NCBI GenBank assembly: GCA_020284085.1
Contig: JACEVL010000143.1
Coordinates: 706,983-770,982 of the forward strand
Length of the DNA stretch: 64,000 nucleotides
Source: Aporrectodea caliginosa
Lineage: Eukaryota; Annelida; Clitellata; Crassiclitellata; Lumbricidae
Reading direction: 5' to 3'
Part shown: positions 32,863 through 44,550 of the stretch, piece by piece
How positions within the stretch are numbered: position 1 is the stretch's first letter
How the letters are laid out: every line of letters starts with the position of its first letter
The notes under the pieces: generated by a model
The model's input: only the letters and a program-made list of their open reading frames with translations
Told to the model about the DNA's origin: nothing
Databases searched by the model: none
Translations under genes and position numbers: made by a program

Positions 32863-34020
32863 ATATGGGTATATTTCACAACAGGCGTCAAATTCAGAAA
32901 TAGAATTAGAGAAAAATAAAGTCATGCAAAATAAAAAAAATGTATTACACAAATATTTTACTAGCAGTCCTGAAGCATATTTGATATTGGGCAGAGCTTA
33001 AATTTGACAGATTTGGCCTAATTTTTCATCTTAGTTTACTTACTATGTGAAACACATACAACTTTCATTCCTAATTATTTACAACTCCGTTACGTAATAA
33101 ATACACATTATAATATACTGCCACTGTTTATAATTAGTGATTAATTAGTATTAAGTGTGCATTAAATTATTACACAGCAACCTAAACTATTTTTACGACA
33201 AATATTCTACATGTACCATTAAATAAATTAATTTTAATAGAAAATAATGTAACGGAGTTGTAGTAACGGAGTTGTAAAATATTCAGAATTAGGTCTCCAT
33301 GCTTACCGGACGAGTTAGGATACAATAAATAGTTAGTTTATAGTGGTGAGGCTATCAATTTCAATATTATTTTTGAAATAAAAAAATTATATATATACGC
33401 AAAGTGCAATAATTACAGTCACGGAGTTGTAAATCTTTTTATACTATTACATTACCGGATAAATTTCCGAAAATTGTCAACAGAAGCACACTTCCATATT
33501 GATTTTTGTTGGTAAATTCAATGCAGACTGGTTCCCTGCTATCGAGGATGCCAATTCAAAAACCGAGAGTTTTCAGTTTATTCCCCAGATGGCAGAAACC
33601 CATTCGTAACGGTGTTGTAACCAATATTTGAAGACATACGGTTTTATTTATTTTTTAATTATTTAGTTTGTTAATTAGTTAATAAAAACCATATAGAGCA
33701 ATGGATATAATATTATGTAAGTTAATGATCTAAAAATTATAAAACATCAGATAAGCGTTTCAGCTGTTACCGTAACGTAACGTTGAATTGATTCACCATT
33801 AGAAAGGACAATGCAATTTCGGGTTAAAATTGGACTTTATAATTTTTTTCTCATACTAATCATCTAAATAATAGAACATAAATAATTTTTTATAACTAAT
33901 ACATGCCCTACAATGTATATAAAAATTATAAATTATAATTTTATTCTTTGTGTAAGCCGTCCAAAGGAGAAGAGGGAAATTTATCTAATTTGCCTCCTGT
34001 TGTGAAATATACCCATATAG
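32863..34020. mobile_element. TIR element with ACAACTCCGTTAC motifs, copy 1
   Basis: Perfect inverted ends TATATGGGTATATTTCACAA and its complement (24 bp in total, including CAGG), probably TA-flanked. Inside, ACAACTCCGTTAC occurs near 33084 and as its complement near 33248, 33264, 33420 and 33606 (variants). No transposase. The motif resembles TCCACTCCGTTACC of the 4711-6897 element, which suggests related transposases. Confidence 0.75.
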
Positions 34021-34173
34021 AAATATTTTCCTATGGGCTTCATGTGTCATAATTTTATGTAAAACGCTGCTTTTGGCTTTTGCGTTGAGTTTTGCTTCAG
34101 TTTTCTCAGACAATGGCAAGCTAATGAGCATGGTATGTAATTAATTATTTTCACCGAGATATTACATTTGTAG

Positions 34174-34597
34174 CAAAATTCCGTTGAAGTTGGGTCTGAA
34201 CAACCACGACAGATATAGTCCTCCGCGTAACAAATTTCGCGGTACTCTCGAACCGCCGTTCCTCTACTTCGGCTTCATTCCAATCGCCAACGCCACTAAC
34301 AAAAACACTCAAGGCTTAATGATAAACGGAAATCGAGCCAGTTTTAAAAACTGCGATGCCGTCCCTAACAGCCACTTCGCCCTCTACACCAACTTCAAAG
34401 AAGCGCTGCCGACCGACGATGAGTTTCAGTTTGAGTACTGCAAGGTCTTGTTCTCCGGCCTGTTACCGATTCCTTCAGGTCGCGTGATTCCATCAGAGTT
34501 CTTCTTCTTTGGAGAGACGGTCTGGGGAGGATGCGGCTGCTACCGACAGACCAATCAGTTGGAGAACATGACCGGATTCACCATTGGCTTCAGATAG
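34174..34597 (+). CDS. Terminal exon of an unrecognised protein
   Basis: It begins after the acceptor ATTACATTTGTAG and ends in TAG at 34595-34597, with about 140 codons. Codon use is clearly coding and GC-richer than the flanks. It reads PPRNKFRGTLEPPFLYFGFI, then NRASFKNCDAVPNSHFALYT, EYCKVLFSGLLPIPSGRVIP and FFFGETVWGGCGCYRQTNQL. It has few Cys, many aromatics and no transmembrane stretch. I do not recognise the family. The upstream exons are not visible; the TIR element ends only 154 bp upstream, so they must lie before it (below 32863) or be lost. Confidence 0.6.
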
Positions 34598-35270
34598 ATG
34601 AACGGAACTTTGTCTAAGATTTGTCTGATCTCTCATAACAGGAAACAGAAATCATCTAAATGATCCGATACTTACCTATAGCTCATTGTTTACCTAGTTA
34701 GTGCCATACACCTCATCATTTATAATGCGCTTTGTTCAAGACTTCAATGAAGATCATAATATGCTTACAGACGATGTGTTCTTCTGAGATTTCAAAGTCG
34801 ATCTTGTTGACTTTTCGTTTCGATGTTGAATCCTGTTCAGTACTGCCATGAGTTTGCTTCTGTTAGACGCATAATTATGTAATCTACATACATTTTAATG
34901 TCAGCAAAATAACTTTTGAGACATAAATATTCATTTAGTATCAAATGAATAACTATTACAAAGTCCAATTTGCTCTTCATATTGGTCATTATTATCGACA
35001 TCGTCATCACCATCTCCTCACCATCTCTCTCATCAATCAATATTCGTTTAATTCAGTAAATCCAGTTGTCATGAACGCAACTGGTTATAAGTTACACCAA
35101 TTAGCTGTAGAGCCGAGCTTCAGTTATTTATTGTAGACAATTACAGGTGATCATGAGACAATTAACATATATCTTTGAACAAGACAAGCGTAATGTAGGC
35201 TAGTTACGTTTATCCTTCGTGGGAGGGTGAAATAGTGCATTCTAGGACGTAAGTTATATTTGTTTTGTCG
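34598..35270. other. Non-coding, probable 3' flank
   Basis: AT-rich, with no supported gene. Confidence 0.4.
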
Positions 35271-35274
35271 TGTA

Positions 35275-35570
35275 ATCGTAATCGTAGGCCTACTCGTAAT
35301 CGAGTATTTATATATCGCCACTCAAAAACAGAGGCTCTTCCGACACGGGCTAGTGTCTTCGTTAGTAAAGAGAGAGGTTTTCAGGCGCTAGGCGGAACTG
35401 GTCAAAAGAAATAGAGAAAAGGTCAGTCCTGTAGTTCGTATCGCAAAATTGTAAAGCGCCTTCAAAGGAGTTGATGAACTGTTGGTCTGGGATGAATGAA
35501 AAGAGTTTACTATAAGAGACTATGCCGAAGAGTTTCAGGCTACTATCTGGCAAGTCGAGGCTCAATTATT
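35275..35570 (-). mobile_element. Non-LTR retrotransposon 3' end
   Basis: The minus strand reads LFSFIPDQQFINSFEGAL, then ISFDQFRLAPENLSLY, a diverged FDQxRxRLKTSLF C-terminus, followed by 'gagtggcgatatataaat' and an ATTACG-type tail. Same family as 3781-4085. Confidence 0.6.
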
Positions 35571-35934
35571 GGAAAAATGCCGTGAGAGTTCCTGCCATCA
35601 GAGACAGTGCAGGAACCCAGTGGAAAACGAAAGTGGTAGCACGGAAATGCTGAAGAACTTATCCTAATGGATCTCCGTTGACATTGGTTATTCACGGTAA
35701 CCTTCGAATAAACTAGCAACATTTAGGTTAAAGGGCACGAAGTATATAAAATAAAAATCATGAAAAGAAGGTCACCAGACATTTTCATTACAAACACCAG
35801 TGAGTCTTAGGCCCAAAATGTTTTAAGGTCAACTTAGAATCATCGTCAGCGTAGACAAACGTTTATGTATGTAGATATGTACGCCTGTTTATATATTTTA
35901 TGGCATTCTGGCGCCGCTCCCTAAGCTGCTCCAT

Positions 35935-36085
35935 GCGGACGTAGAATGGATTTGGTCGGATGAGCAACAACATGCGTTCCCGATCATCGAAGGCTTAGCG
36001 AGTGGAAAGGCTGATGCGAACTTTGGGAGGGTAGCGAGAATCGATCCCGCATCTATGCTGTTCTGCTGCAGTGTGATTCTAGTTA
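35935..36085 (-). mobile_element. SINE-like repeat
   Basis: The minus strand contains GCGGGATCGATTCTCGCTACC (split here: GCGGGATCGATTCT, CGCTACCCTCCC), shared with 51310-51365 on the plus strand. GATCGATTC resembles a B box. Confidence 0.5.
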
Positions 36086-36129
36086 ACGCTAACGCTAACT
36101 GTAACTAAAAAATATAATTAACTATAACT

Positions 36130-36900
36130 TACTATAGTCTACAGCTAGAGCGAAAATAGCACTAACGTAAATTCATCGGTATTTTTGTTACAAGAAATAA
36201 AAATAAAAATACAATATCGACACACATGAGAACATGAAAATGTCTTAAACTAATAGCCTATATTCGCCCCGCATTTTGGAATTTTGAATTAACACAGTAC
36301 AAACGGCGCATTTTACTAAAATTATGCAGTTAAAGCCAGCCTATTGTAAACGTTTGCGACCCAAGTTGATGCGGAAATTCGCAATATTAGTAGCCTAGTC
36401 ATAGTAATCTTGTAGTCAAAATGTCACTAGCGACCTTGAACGGCCGCAAGCGTGGAAATGCAGTCTGGAGTCATTTCAAGTACGAATAATTGACATAATA
36501 AAAGTTTGTAGGCCTACATCATCTGGGGCGTTGGTGTTAATAAGCAGGTGCCTTAGTGAGGAGTGTTTCAGCGTGTCCATGGAACAGGGCGCAACTGAGG
36601 AGGGGGCGCAGATTTCGAGACGGAATGATTTTAATTATTAAACTATTTAGCCTACTTTTTCTTGAAAAATGAAATATCAATCACAAATATAATAAATGCA
36701 ATAAAATAACAACAGCTAAAAGTGTCTTTGGCCTAAGCCTGTATAATATTGATAAATAGATATCTGTGCAGGCTTATTTAAAATTCTATCTTACGCCATG
36801 GTTAAGTTGACCTTTGGGGCATGAGGGGTGGCGCCAGATTTACGCTTGGCACTGTGCGCAATTATAGCTTCCTACGACCTTGTAAATGAGCGAAAGTTAT
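36130..36900. other. Non-coding stretch
   Basis: No supported gene; AT-rich. Confidence 0.4.
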
Positions 36901-36903
36901 GTT

Positions 36904-37103
36904 GCCGGTGTCACGAAATAGAGTGTCCCCAAATCCCAATACATGAGTATCCCCGTAGCGAAATGGAGTATTCGGTTAAGTTTGCATTTTTGCGGTTTCT
37001 AAGTGTATTCAGTCGTACCGTTTGAATTTATTCCATCCAGGGGCATAAATTCATTCATCCCCCCGGATAGTCCTAGGACGGATACTCTATTTCGTGATAC
37101 CGG
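36904..37103. mobile_element. 200 bp MITE
   Basis: Inverted ends GTGTCACGAAATAGAGTGTC and GATACTCTATTTCGTGATAC (about 25 bp). Non-coding. Confidence 0.65.
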
Positions 37104-37365
37104 CTCATAGCCGGTGAAACACGACTAATCTACTGAATCATCTCAGCTGTCACCATCCACCTGCACACAAAGAAGTCTGCGCTGCAAAGAGTAATAGAAA
37201 GAGGTGCATACTGTAGAATGGAACTCGGCGAAGTCAATCAAAAATGGTGAGTTATTCAAGTCCAGTAAAATAAAAAGACTCAACTGTGCCAATGGTTGTG
37301 TTTTTCTATGTGTTTGGTGATTTTGCGGGAGTACACCGTCACTCTTTGTTTCTAGGTGTCATTAT

Positions 37366-38610
37366 ATGGGTATATTTTACAACAGGAGTGAAATTTAGAA
37401 ATAGAATTAGAGAAAAAGAAGTCATGCCAAAAAATTTCTTACACAAATATTTTACTTGCAGTGCAGAAGCATAGGCCTACTTAATATTATGCACAGCTGA
37501 AATTTGACAGATTTGACCAAATTTTTCATTTTAGTTTTTTACTATGTAAAACATACAACTTTGATTCAAACATATTTACAACTCCGTTACTTAATAAAGT
37601 AAGCCATTTTATTGATAGAGCATCAAATACCATACGATCACAGTATTCAGTACAAATTCAAGAAAACAATTCCAGTAGATGAATGCAAATAATAATTATC
37701 AAAAGATCAACCCAGAAGGTTCATATGGGCCCGGTGCGGCTGGATCGACCTTTTTCTGGATAATATTTGACAGTAGTAACAGTGCAAAGACAAAATGCAT
37801 TGTGTGAGAGTATGCTACACAAATCAATAAATACACAGTACAACATACCGCCACTGTTTATAATTAGTTTATAATTAGTTTATAATTTAGTTATTAATAA
37901 GTTTAAAGTGTGCATTAAATTATTGCAAAGCAATCTAAATTATTATGAAGTTAAATTATCTACACGTAGGTCCATACCATTAAACAAATTCATTTTAATA
38001 GAAAAATAAATTAACCGAGTTGTTGTAACGGAGTTGTAAAATATTCATAAGTAGGTCTCCACGCTGACCGGACGAGTTAAGAAAAAAATATAGTTAATTT
38101 ATATTTTCAATATTTTGTTTGAATGAAAAAATTATACATATTATACGCAAAGTGCAATAATTACAGTCACGGAGTTGTAAATCTTTTATGCTATAACATT
38201 ACCGGATAAATTTCCGAAAATTGCCAACAGAAGCAAACATAGGCCTATATAACATCCATATTGATTTCTTGTTGGTAAAATCAATGCAGACATGTTCCCT
38301 GCTATTGAAGATGTCAATTCAAAAACCGAGAGTTTTCAATTTATTCCACAGATGGCAGAAACCCATTCGTAACGGTGTTGTAACCAATATATGAAGACAG
38401 AGGCTTTTTAATTATTTAGTTCGTTAATAAGTTAATAGAAACCATATTGAGCAATGGATAATTATATGTAAATTAATGATCTAAATATTATAAAACATCA
38501 GTTCAGCGTTTCAACTGTTACCCTAACCCTGAATTGACTCACCATTAGAAAGGACAATGCAATTTCGGGTTAAAATTTTTCATACTAATCATCTAAAATA
38601 ATAGTACAGG
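37366..38610. mobile_element. TIR element with ACAACTCCGTTAC motifs, copy 2 (right end lost)
   Basis: Starts TATATGGGTATATTTTACAA like 32863 and follows that copy through GTAACGGTGTTGTAACC near 38371, then stops near 38610 without the right inverted repeat. A ~250 bp segment (about 37602-37840) absent from copy 1 is inserted, bounded by AATAAA on both sides. Confidence 0.7.
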
Positions 38611-39460
38611 GTAATTTATTCTTAGTAATTTTTCAAAGTGAAAACAATATTTCAAAACATGGTAGCAGATCATTCCGGAATGGCTACCACTCATCATTAT
38701 AATTGATAAATTTTAGCATCAAGGCTAAGTGTATTCAAGAAACTGAATGTGCCAATTCTTCAAAGCCTTTCGAAGCTCTAAGCAAATAGTGTAAAGCGTT
38801 TGATATGCATTGCTGCTGCGTCTGTAGGCAGTATCGCTTGGTGATTAAGTCTGTGGTAAATAAAATGAAAATACAGGAACTCTAACAATAACAATTGCTA
38901 AAAAATAATACCAACTTTAACTGTAACTTAAACTTTAAAAACCATTAACTATGACAGTTACTGTAACTAAAATAAACGCTATAAGGAGAATCAAACTGAT
39001 CTTCAGCTCTTCGTGCCGCAGTGTAATTTCAGTCACCTAAAGTCCCCTCCGCAAGCATCTGCAAAAGACAAATGACTGCACTCAAGTCCACCCTCTATTA
39101 AGAGATTGAAATGAAACGTTAAATGCGTGTTTTATTCAAATTGTTCCGCTGCAGTGTTAGACTAGTAGTCCTGACTTATTGATTCAAACAGACTTAAAGT
39201 GTCAACAGGTGTCTTATCTTCACTCATCACGCAGCGAACTCCACAGGTCATGCATTTGCGTATACGTATTCAGTCGATCACATCAATAAGCTCTATTATT
39301 ACGAGTCTGCGTACTCTTTGACTTGCAATTCATGAAAGCTCATAAATTCCTACGAGAAAATAGATAACAGCTAATGTTCTTAAAATTTGCGTTTTCATTT
39401 TCAATTTCTGTACATTGAACGCATCCAGAACAAGATGCCTTACGCTTTAGACTTACGTAA
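38611..39460. other. Non-coding stretch
   Basis: No supported gene; contains short TAACTGTAACT-like runs. Confidence 0.4.
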
Positions 39461-39462
39461 GG

Positions 39463-39463
<1 letters not shown>

Positions 39464-39516
<53 letters not shown>

Positions 39517-39613
39517 CTCTCTCTCGTTCTCTCTCTCTCTGCCTCTGCCTCTCTCTGTCTATCTGTCTCTCTGTATCTCTGTGTCGCTGTCTGTTTGGCT
39601 CTGTATCTGTCCC
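39464..39613. repeat. (CT)n microsatellite and degenerate CT tract
   Basis: A pure CT run at 39464-39513 decays into CTCTGCCT/CTGT variants to about 39613. Open frames on both strands here are composition artefacts. Confidence 0.95.
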
Positions 39614-39919
39614 TGTCTCTGTCTTTTCGACATGAGTGTTGGAAAAACCGAAAAAACTGAAGAACAACAGGCAAAAGCGAGGAGTCAGTCTACAGAGACA
39701 TACAGTGTTTTAGTTGTCTAAAAGAACTTGTGCCGAAAATTTTACAGATGACCAAGTATACGACGCAGGTAAAAATATAATGTTGTCAAGATGTTTAACA
39801 CAAACCAACTGACCTGGGGATCAAGACCTAACCCCGATATCTCTTCAGTTACATGGCTTATGGTTTTGAAGAAGAGCTGTGAGACCTGAACCTCCCCCGT
39901 ATCCCCAGCAACTGAAGCA

Positions 39920-40437
39920 CATGGGCGCCCGCAGATATTTTAGCAGGCGGGGGCAAACACAATGGTCACAGTTAATTTTTTTTATCTAGACCTTGAAAAA
40001 TGCAAAACAGGAAACTAAGAACATGGGTGTTTATCATAGAGATTTTCTAAATTTATAATGTGAAAATTATTTATACTTTAATGAAAGTTTACCATGAATT
40101 TTTAGAACAGTTAAAAAGTGCGTTATAACGTAGTTGGGAGCACAGGCCCATTCCAATGAGGTTTGATGGGAGAAATCAGTACTCAGCACGATGTCATACC
40201 ATATATCATTATAATTATAGAAAACGACATGGGTATATTGAGCATGCGTATATTATATTAAAATTATTTTAATTCTTACTTAAAGTCATATATCTCAGTT
40301 TCACTTGCTGTGTCATTAGTATCATTAGTGCCAAGAAATTTGTTAAACACCAAAAAGTAGTAGTTAACAAATAGGTGTCAATTTCCAATGGGGAGGGGGT
40401 AAGTGCCCCCTCTAGCCCATATGTGCGGGCGCTCATG
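39920..40437. mobile_element. DNA-transposon remnant with GGGCGCCCGCA ends
   Basis: Left ATGGGCGCCCGCAGATAT and right complement ATGAGCGCCCGCACATAT are inverted. The flanks CTGAAGCAC / CTAAAGCAC may be a diverged target duplication. Non-coding. Confidence 0.5.
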
Positions 40438-40599
40438 CTAAAGCACCGGATAGTAGTTGAACGGAAAGTTCACGTACCGTCAAGGCAGGCCAATGGTTTG
40501 AAGGTTCTTTTCGTTCGCAGTTCACTCCTTCGTTCATCTTCGGTGTTCATAGCCAGTGTTACAAAAAACCTCGGTAGCCTGAGGGTTAATAATAATTAA

Positions 40600-40850
40600 T
40601 AACTTCTAAAGCGCTTGTGTATAATGCACAAGACCAATAACCGATGGAACACACACAAAAACAAGTTGTAGTCGTATTAACATCCAGGTCGGTCTGTTGA
40701 GAGACTGTCTACGGTGGATAAACAATTTGAAAAAGTGAAGTTTCAGGCTGATAGCAAAATGCACTTGTGACTGAGCAGAACGAGCCAACACGAGAAAGGA
40801 TCTAGCTGAAAAGTGACCCTAAGACTGGTGAACTATGCAAGATTCGATGG
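40600..40850 (-). mobile_element. CR1-like non-LTR 3' end
   Basis: Minus-strand codons AQSQVHFAISLKLHFFKLFI and a 3' UTR with 'caagaccaataaccgatgg' are diverged relatives of the insertion at 48649-49242. Confidence 0.55.
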
Positions 40851-41050
40851 AAAGAGAAGCAGAGGCAAGCCAAGACTACTCAAGATAGACAGGCCTACTA
40901 CTGTATAAATGAGGACATAACATTAGGCCTACAGACTAACACTAAGGATGAGTAATGGACTTCACAAATGACTGAGGACAATGGAGGTCATTTATTCGTA
41001 CCCATCACAGCCAAAATGGCTGGGGTCAGGAACTGAATATATATTATATA

Positions 41051-42219
41051 CAGGGTGCGGCCGAAAAAAATAACCCATTACGAAAATTGCGATTTCTCGA
41101 AAACCGCTGAATATTTTGTTACAAAACTTCACCAGTCTATTTGACACATATCTATTTACAGCTTTGCTAAATCTAATTAAATTCGAATCATGAAAACCAA
41201 AATGGAGCAACCCTGAAGTGAAACAATGTCATTTTCGTTTCAACAGACAGTTACTGACAGCAATAAGTAAAAAGTAACGACGCAAACAGTAATGTAACAA
41301 GGTTCAAAGTTACTTATTGTTATTGACAGGATTAGGCCAAGTGTTAAGTTTTGTGCAAGGAATGTTCGAAGTGACCGCCGTTTGCTTTTATGCAAGCTTG
41401 CAGACGTTTTCGAAAGCCCAGAACAGACTTCTGAATGGTCTCAAGTGGCAAGTCATGCCAGATGATTTGCAGCGTATTTTTCAGTTCAGGAATGTTCTTC
41501 GGCTTTGTGGTAAGTTTGTTGTAGGTCTCAAGCATTGCACCCCAGACAGCATAGTCGAGTGGGTTCAAATCTGGGGAATTTGGCGGCCATGAATCCTTGT
41601 CGATGAAGTCCAGGCAGTGACTTGTTAACCAATCTTGGGCAGCTTTGCGCCGTGAGCGGGCGCTCCATCTTGCTGCAAAATGAACTGATTTCCCAAGACA
41701 GTGTGACAGTCATCGACAAGCTTAGGCAAAAGATTCTCCACATAGTACTTAGCATTGACTTTGGCCTTCTCGTCAATGAAATGCAAACGTCCCTTACCCT
41801 CATAGCTGACACCTGCAGAAACCATGATGTGGGGAGAGAACTTGGCTCTCTCGACCAACAGACGGCTTGGATGGATATCGGCTTTTTTCGTCTTCGCCCA
41901 GACGCGGTTGTTTTGATTATTAATTGGTGGATTGATGCAACAGTTCTTTTCATCGGGGAAGAAAACCTTTGTTGTCGCTACTTTATGTAAAAATATGATT
42001 TCCTATTTCGTGAATGCCGTGTTCAGTTGAAAAAATGCAGTTCTTTCTTCTCCCTTATGTGATTATCACAAATATAAAGACACTGACATAAAATTCTCAA
42101 ATAATTTGCAAAGATATGTTATGTTACGAATAAGAATGAAAATATTTGTAACAAAACATTCAGCGGTTTTCGAGAAATCGCAATTTTCGTAATGGGTAAT
42201 TTTTTTCGGCCGCACCTTG
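41051..42219 (-). mobile_element. Decayed mariner-type transposon with TA target duplication
   Basis: About 75 bp inverted ends (CAGGGTGCGGCCGAAAAAAA / CAAGGTGCGGCCGAAAAAAA), each bordered by TA. The minus strand encodes FPDEKNC, then KFSPHIMVSAGVSYEGKGRL, FILQQDGAPAHGAK and, after a frameshift near 41640, WPPNSPDLNPLDYAVWGAM. These are the three catalytic Asp blocks. If the shift is a one-base loss, 37 residues separate the second and third Asp (DD37D-like). The N-terminal DNA-binding half is missing. The element is not active. Confidence 0.85.
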
Positions 42220-42221
42220 TA

Positions 42222-42700
42222 TACGCATGCAATAATGTGCCTATACACTCACCTCTTAAGTTTTGTAAAAAAAATGAATGCCGATTTCTACTAGAACGAT
42301 CCAAATGGATAAATTACAACAACTGACTGTTTTATAATTGAATTTTCAATTAAACCACTGGTTTCTTTATTTGAAATTCCGTCAGTACTGTTGTATTCAA
42401 CGATCTGATAGGTTGTAGTAGAACGCAGAGGCAGCATACAGGTCATCTGAGCTCATCTCCGTCCGTGACCCTCTCCCCATCCATCTCCTCAGCCTACAAC
42501 GGTGATGTTGCTTGTCTGCCGATTGAATCCACGGCTGCGCCTTAATTACCCCTCCAAACCTCCCACCTCGACTCTGACACGCGGCCAAATTTCGTTAAGT
42601 CTGCGCAATACGAGGGCCAATGCTGGTCCTTCATCTCGCTATGGGCAAAGTGTTGGCTCACCGTATGCAAGACTAAGGCCCACATAATTTTGCGGCAGTC
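42222..42700. other. Non-coding stretch
   Basis: No supported gene. Confidence 0.35.
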
Positions 42701-42834
42701 ATTGAAATCATTGCAATGTGGGAACGACCACACTAGGCCGACGCCTCCAGAAAGCCGACGGGTGCCCCTAGTGGCTCGCACTGGGGCGATGGGGAAAGGC
42801 TGTCTGGGATATAGGGTATACGCACCACTTATTA

Positions 42835-43025
42835 ACCATCGATTAGCCTCCTTTGCTTGTCGATGCAATGTTGTGTCGAACCTTTCACAAGTAATGTAAA
42901 GTAGATAAATAAAATATTCCTCTAACTCATCGAGCGCGATCGATTTACCGATCGACCAGACCTTTGCTAGGCGATCGACCGAGGAGATCGATCGATCGAT
43001 CGCCTCAAATGAGAAGCTCTGAGTA
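42835..43025 (-). repeat. Interspersed repeat related to 14277-14530
   Basis: Shares 'ttagcctcctttgcttgtcg' and the inverted end TCAAATGAGAAGCTCTG, next to a GATCGATCGATCG run. Probably one end of a hAT-like element. Confidence 0.45.
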
Positions 43026-43364
43026 AGTCTTAAGAAAGGAACTATTATAAGCTGGTCCAGTTCAAAAGTCCATTTTAAAATGTTCATTTTGAACCACTTT
43101 TCCACTAAAGTGAATGAGTTCTTTCAGATCATAAATTCAGTTCAACTGCTTACCGGCTCTATGAGGGCGTATAATTTTTGACGTACCGGTATTGATTTTA
43201 GAAGTGTCAACAAGCAGCGCATACCACATTTCATTAGTCAATCATGCTTTAAAATTCATTCTTAATGTTTGCTGCTTTGACTGTTGCCTACGTTTGTCTA
43301 ACGTTGTTCAAGTCGGCTTATTTCTCTTTTGCATATAAATATTTTCACTCAGAGACACTCACTA

Positions 43365-43750
43365 TGGCTTCAATGGCTTTGTTGGTGTACCTATAGATAC
43401 GAAACGACCGATATCAAGCGCGAGCTACCAAGTCACCTAATTAGCACCTTAGTCCCTTATCAGTAGGCTACACTGTCGTTTGTGAGTGCTGATATTTGTC
43501 GTCTTCCTTCGCATTAAGACCTTCACGCAACTAATTATGCGAATGGACTAACTTTGAGGCACTGCTTTAATTAGCGTGAGATTACAAGAGCACACAGTAT
43601 ATATGAGCACACAGTATATAAGAGCCCTTGAAGATTGGTCATTGCCGTAAAATGGCTTCAAAGGCTTTGTTGGTGTACCTATTGATACGAAACGACACAT
43701 ATCAAGCGCGAGCTACCAAGTCACACAATTAGCACCTCAGTCCCTTTTCA
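43365..43750 (+). repeat. ~95 bp direct repeat, two copies 287 bp apart
   Basis: 43372-43460 and 43655-43745 share 'ggctttgttggtgtacctat', 'atatcaagcgcgagctacca' and 'attagcacct'. Origin unknown. Confidence 0.7.
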
Positions 43751-44550
43751 TGACACTGAGTCTTGATTGCATTTTGTCTGAAATCCCTTACGTTGTCTCC
43801 GTACTTTCAAGGATTCAGGTAATTTACGACACTATTTAATTTAATCATCTGATAAATAAATAGCACAGTGCCAGAAATAAACTATATAACAGTTTTTTGA
43901 ATTTCTAAGTTATGAAAAAATGCAAAATATTGTCTTTATGTACAATAATCTCCGATTGACTGATAAACTGACTGATATTACTCCATAATTATCAAGTTTT
44001 TTATATAGGTAAAAACTGTAAGTACAATTTTTAATAAAGTTCCAGATGGAGCTGGCATTATTTTATCCAATGAACTATGGCAAGACAGAAGACAAGCGGC
44101 AAAAAGTTGATCGCTTTCTTGAATTTTTTTACCAATTAGGTTACGATCGAAGAACAGAAAGGAAATTGACTGGAAACATTGGATTAGCGACTTTCTACTC
44201 AAGAGAGAAGATTTACAAAAGAACCATTTCTTGCATGAATGGCGCGGAGAGTTCGTTCGAACCAACGAACAAACAGACTTTTTGACTTGTACTGCGCTCT
44301 TATGAAGTACGTGTAAATGTACTATGTTTTCTGTTTTCTGAAATAACTGTAACCTTGCATGCCGAGCTCGAGGATATGATGCCACAGCTACAATAGGCCT
44401 ATTATTATCCGACCAGATGAGTTTCATTTTAAAATATTTTCTTTATGATCGCTTGTTGGAAGCACTTGGTTTAAATGCATATAATACAATTCTAGCATTC
44501 GTTTGGGTGACAATCAGTTTGAAGTCAATTGTTGGAAGCACTTGGTTTAA

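Noticed and set aside
34133..34173. 41 bp intron upstream of the 34174 exon
   Set aside because: GT..AG borders are present, but 41 bp is very short for an animal intron and the upstream stretch lacks coding character.
39440..39674. ORFs of ~75 codons on both strands over the CT tract
   Set aside because: Composition artefact of the (CT)n microsatellite (SLSLSL / RERERE).
42542..43105. 187-codon minus-strand ORF
   Set aside because: Overlaps interspersed repeats and a GATC-rich run; no domain or codon bias seen.
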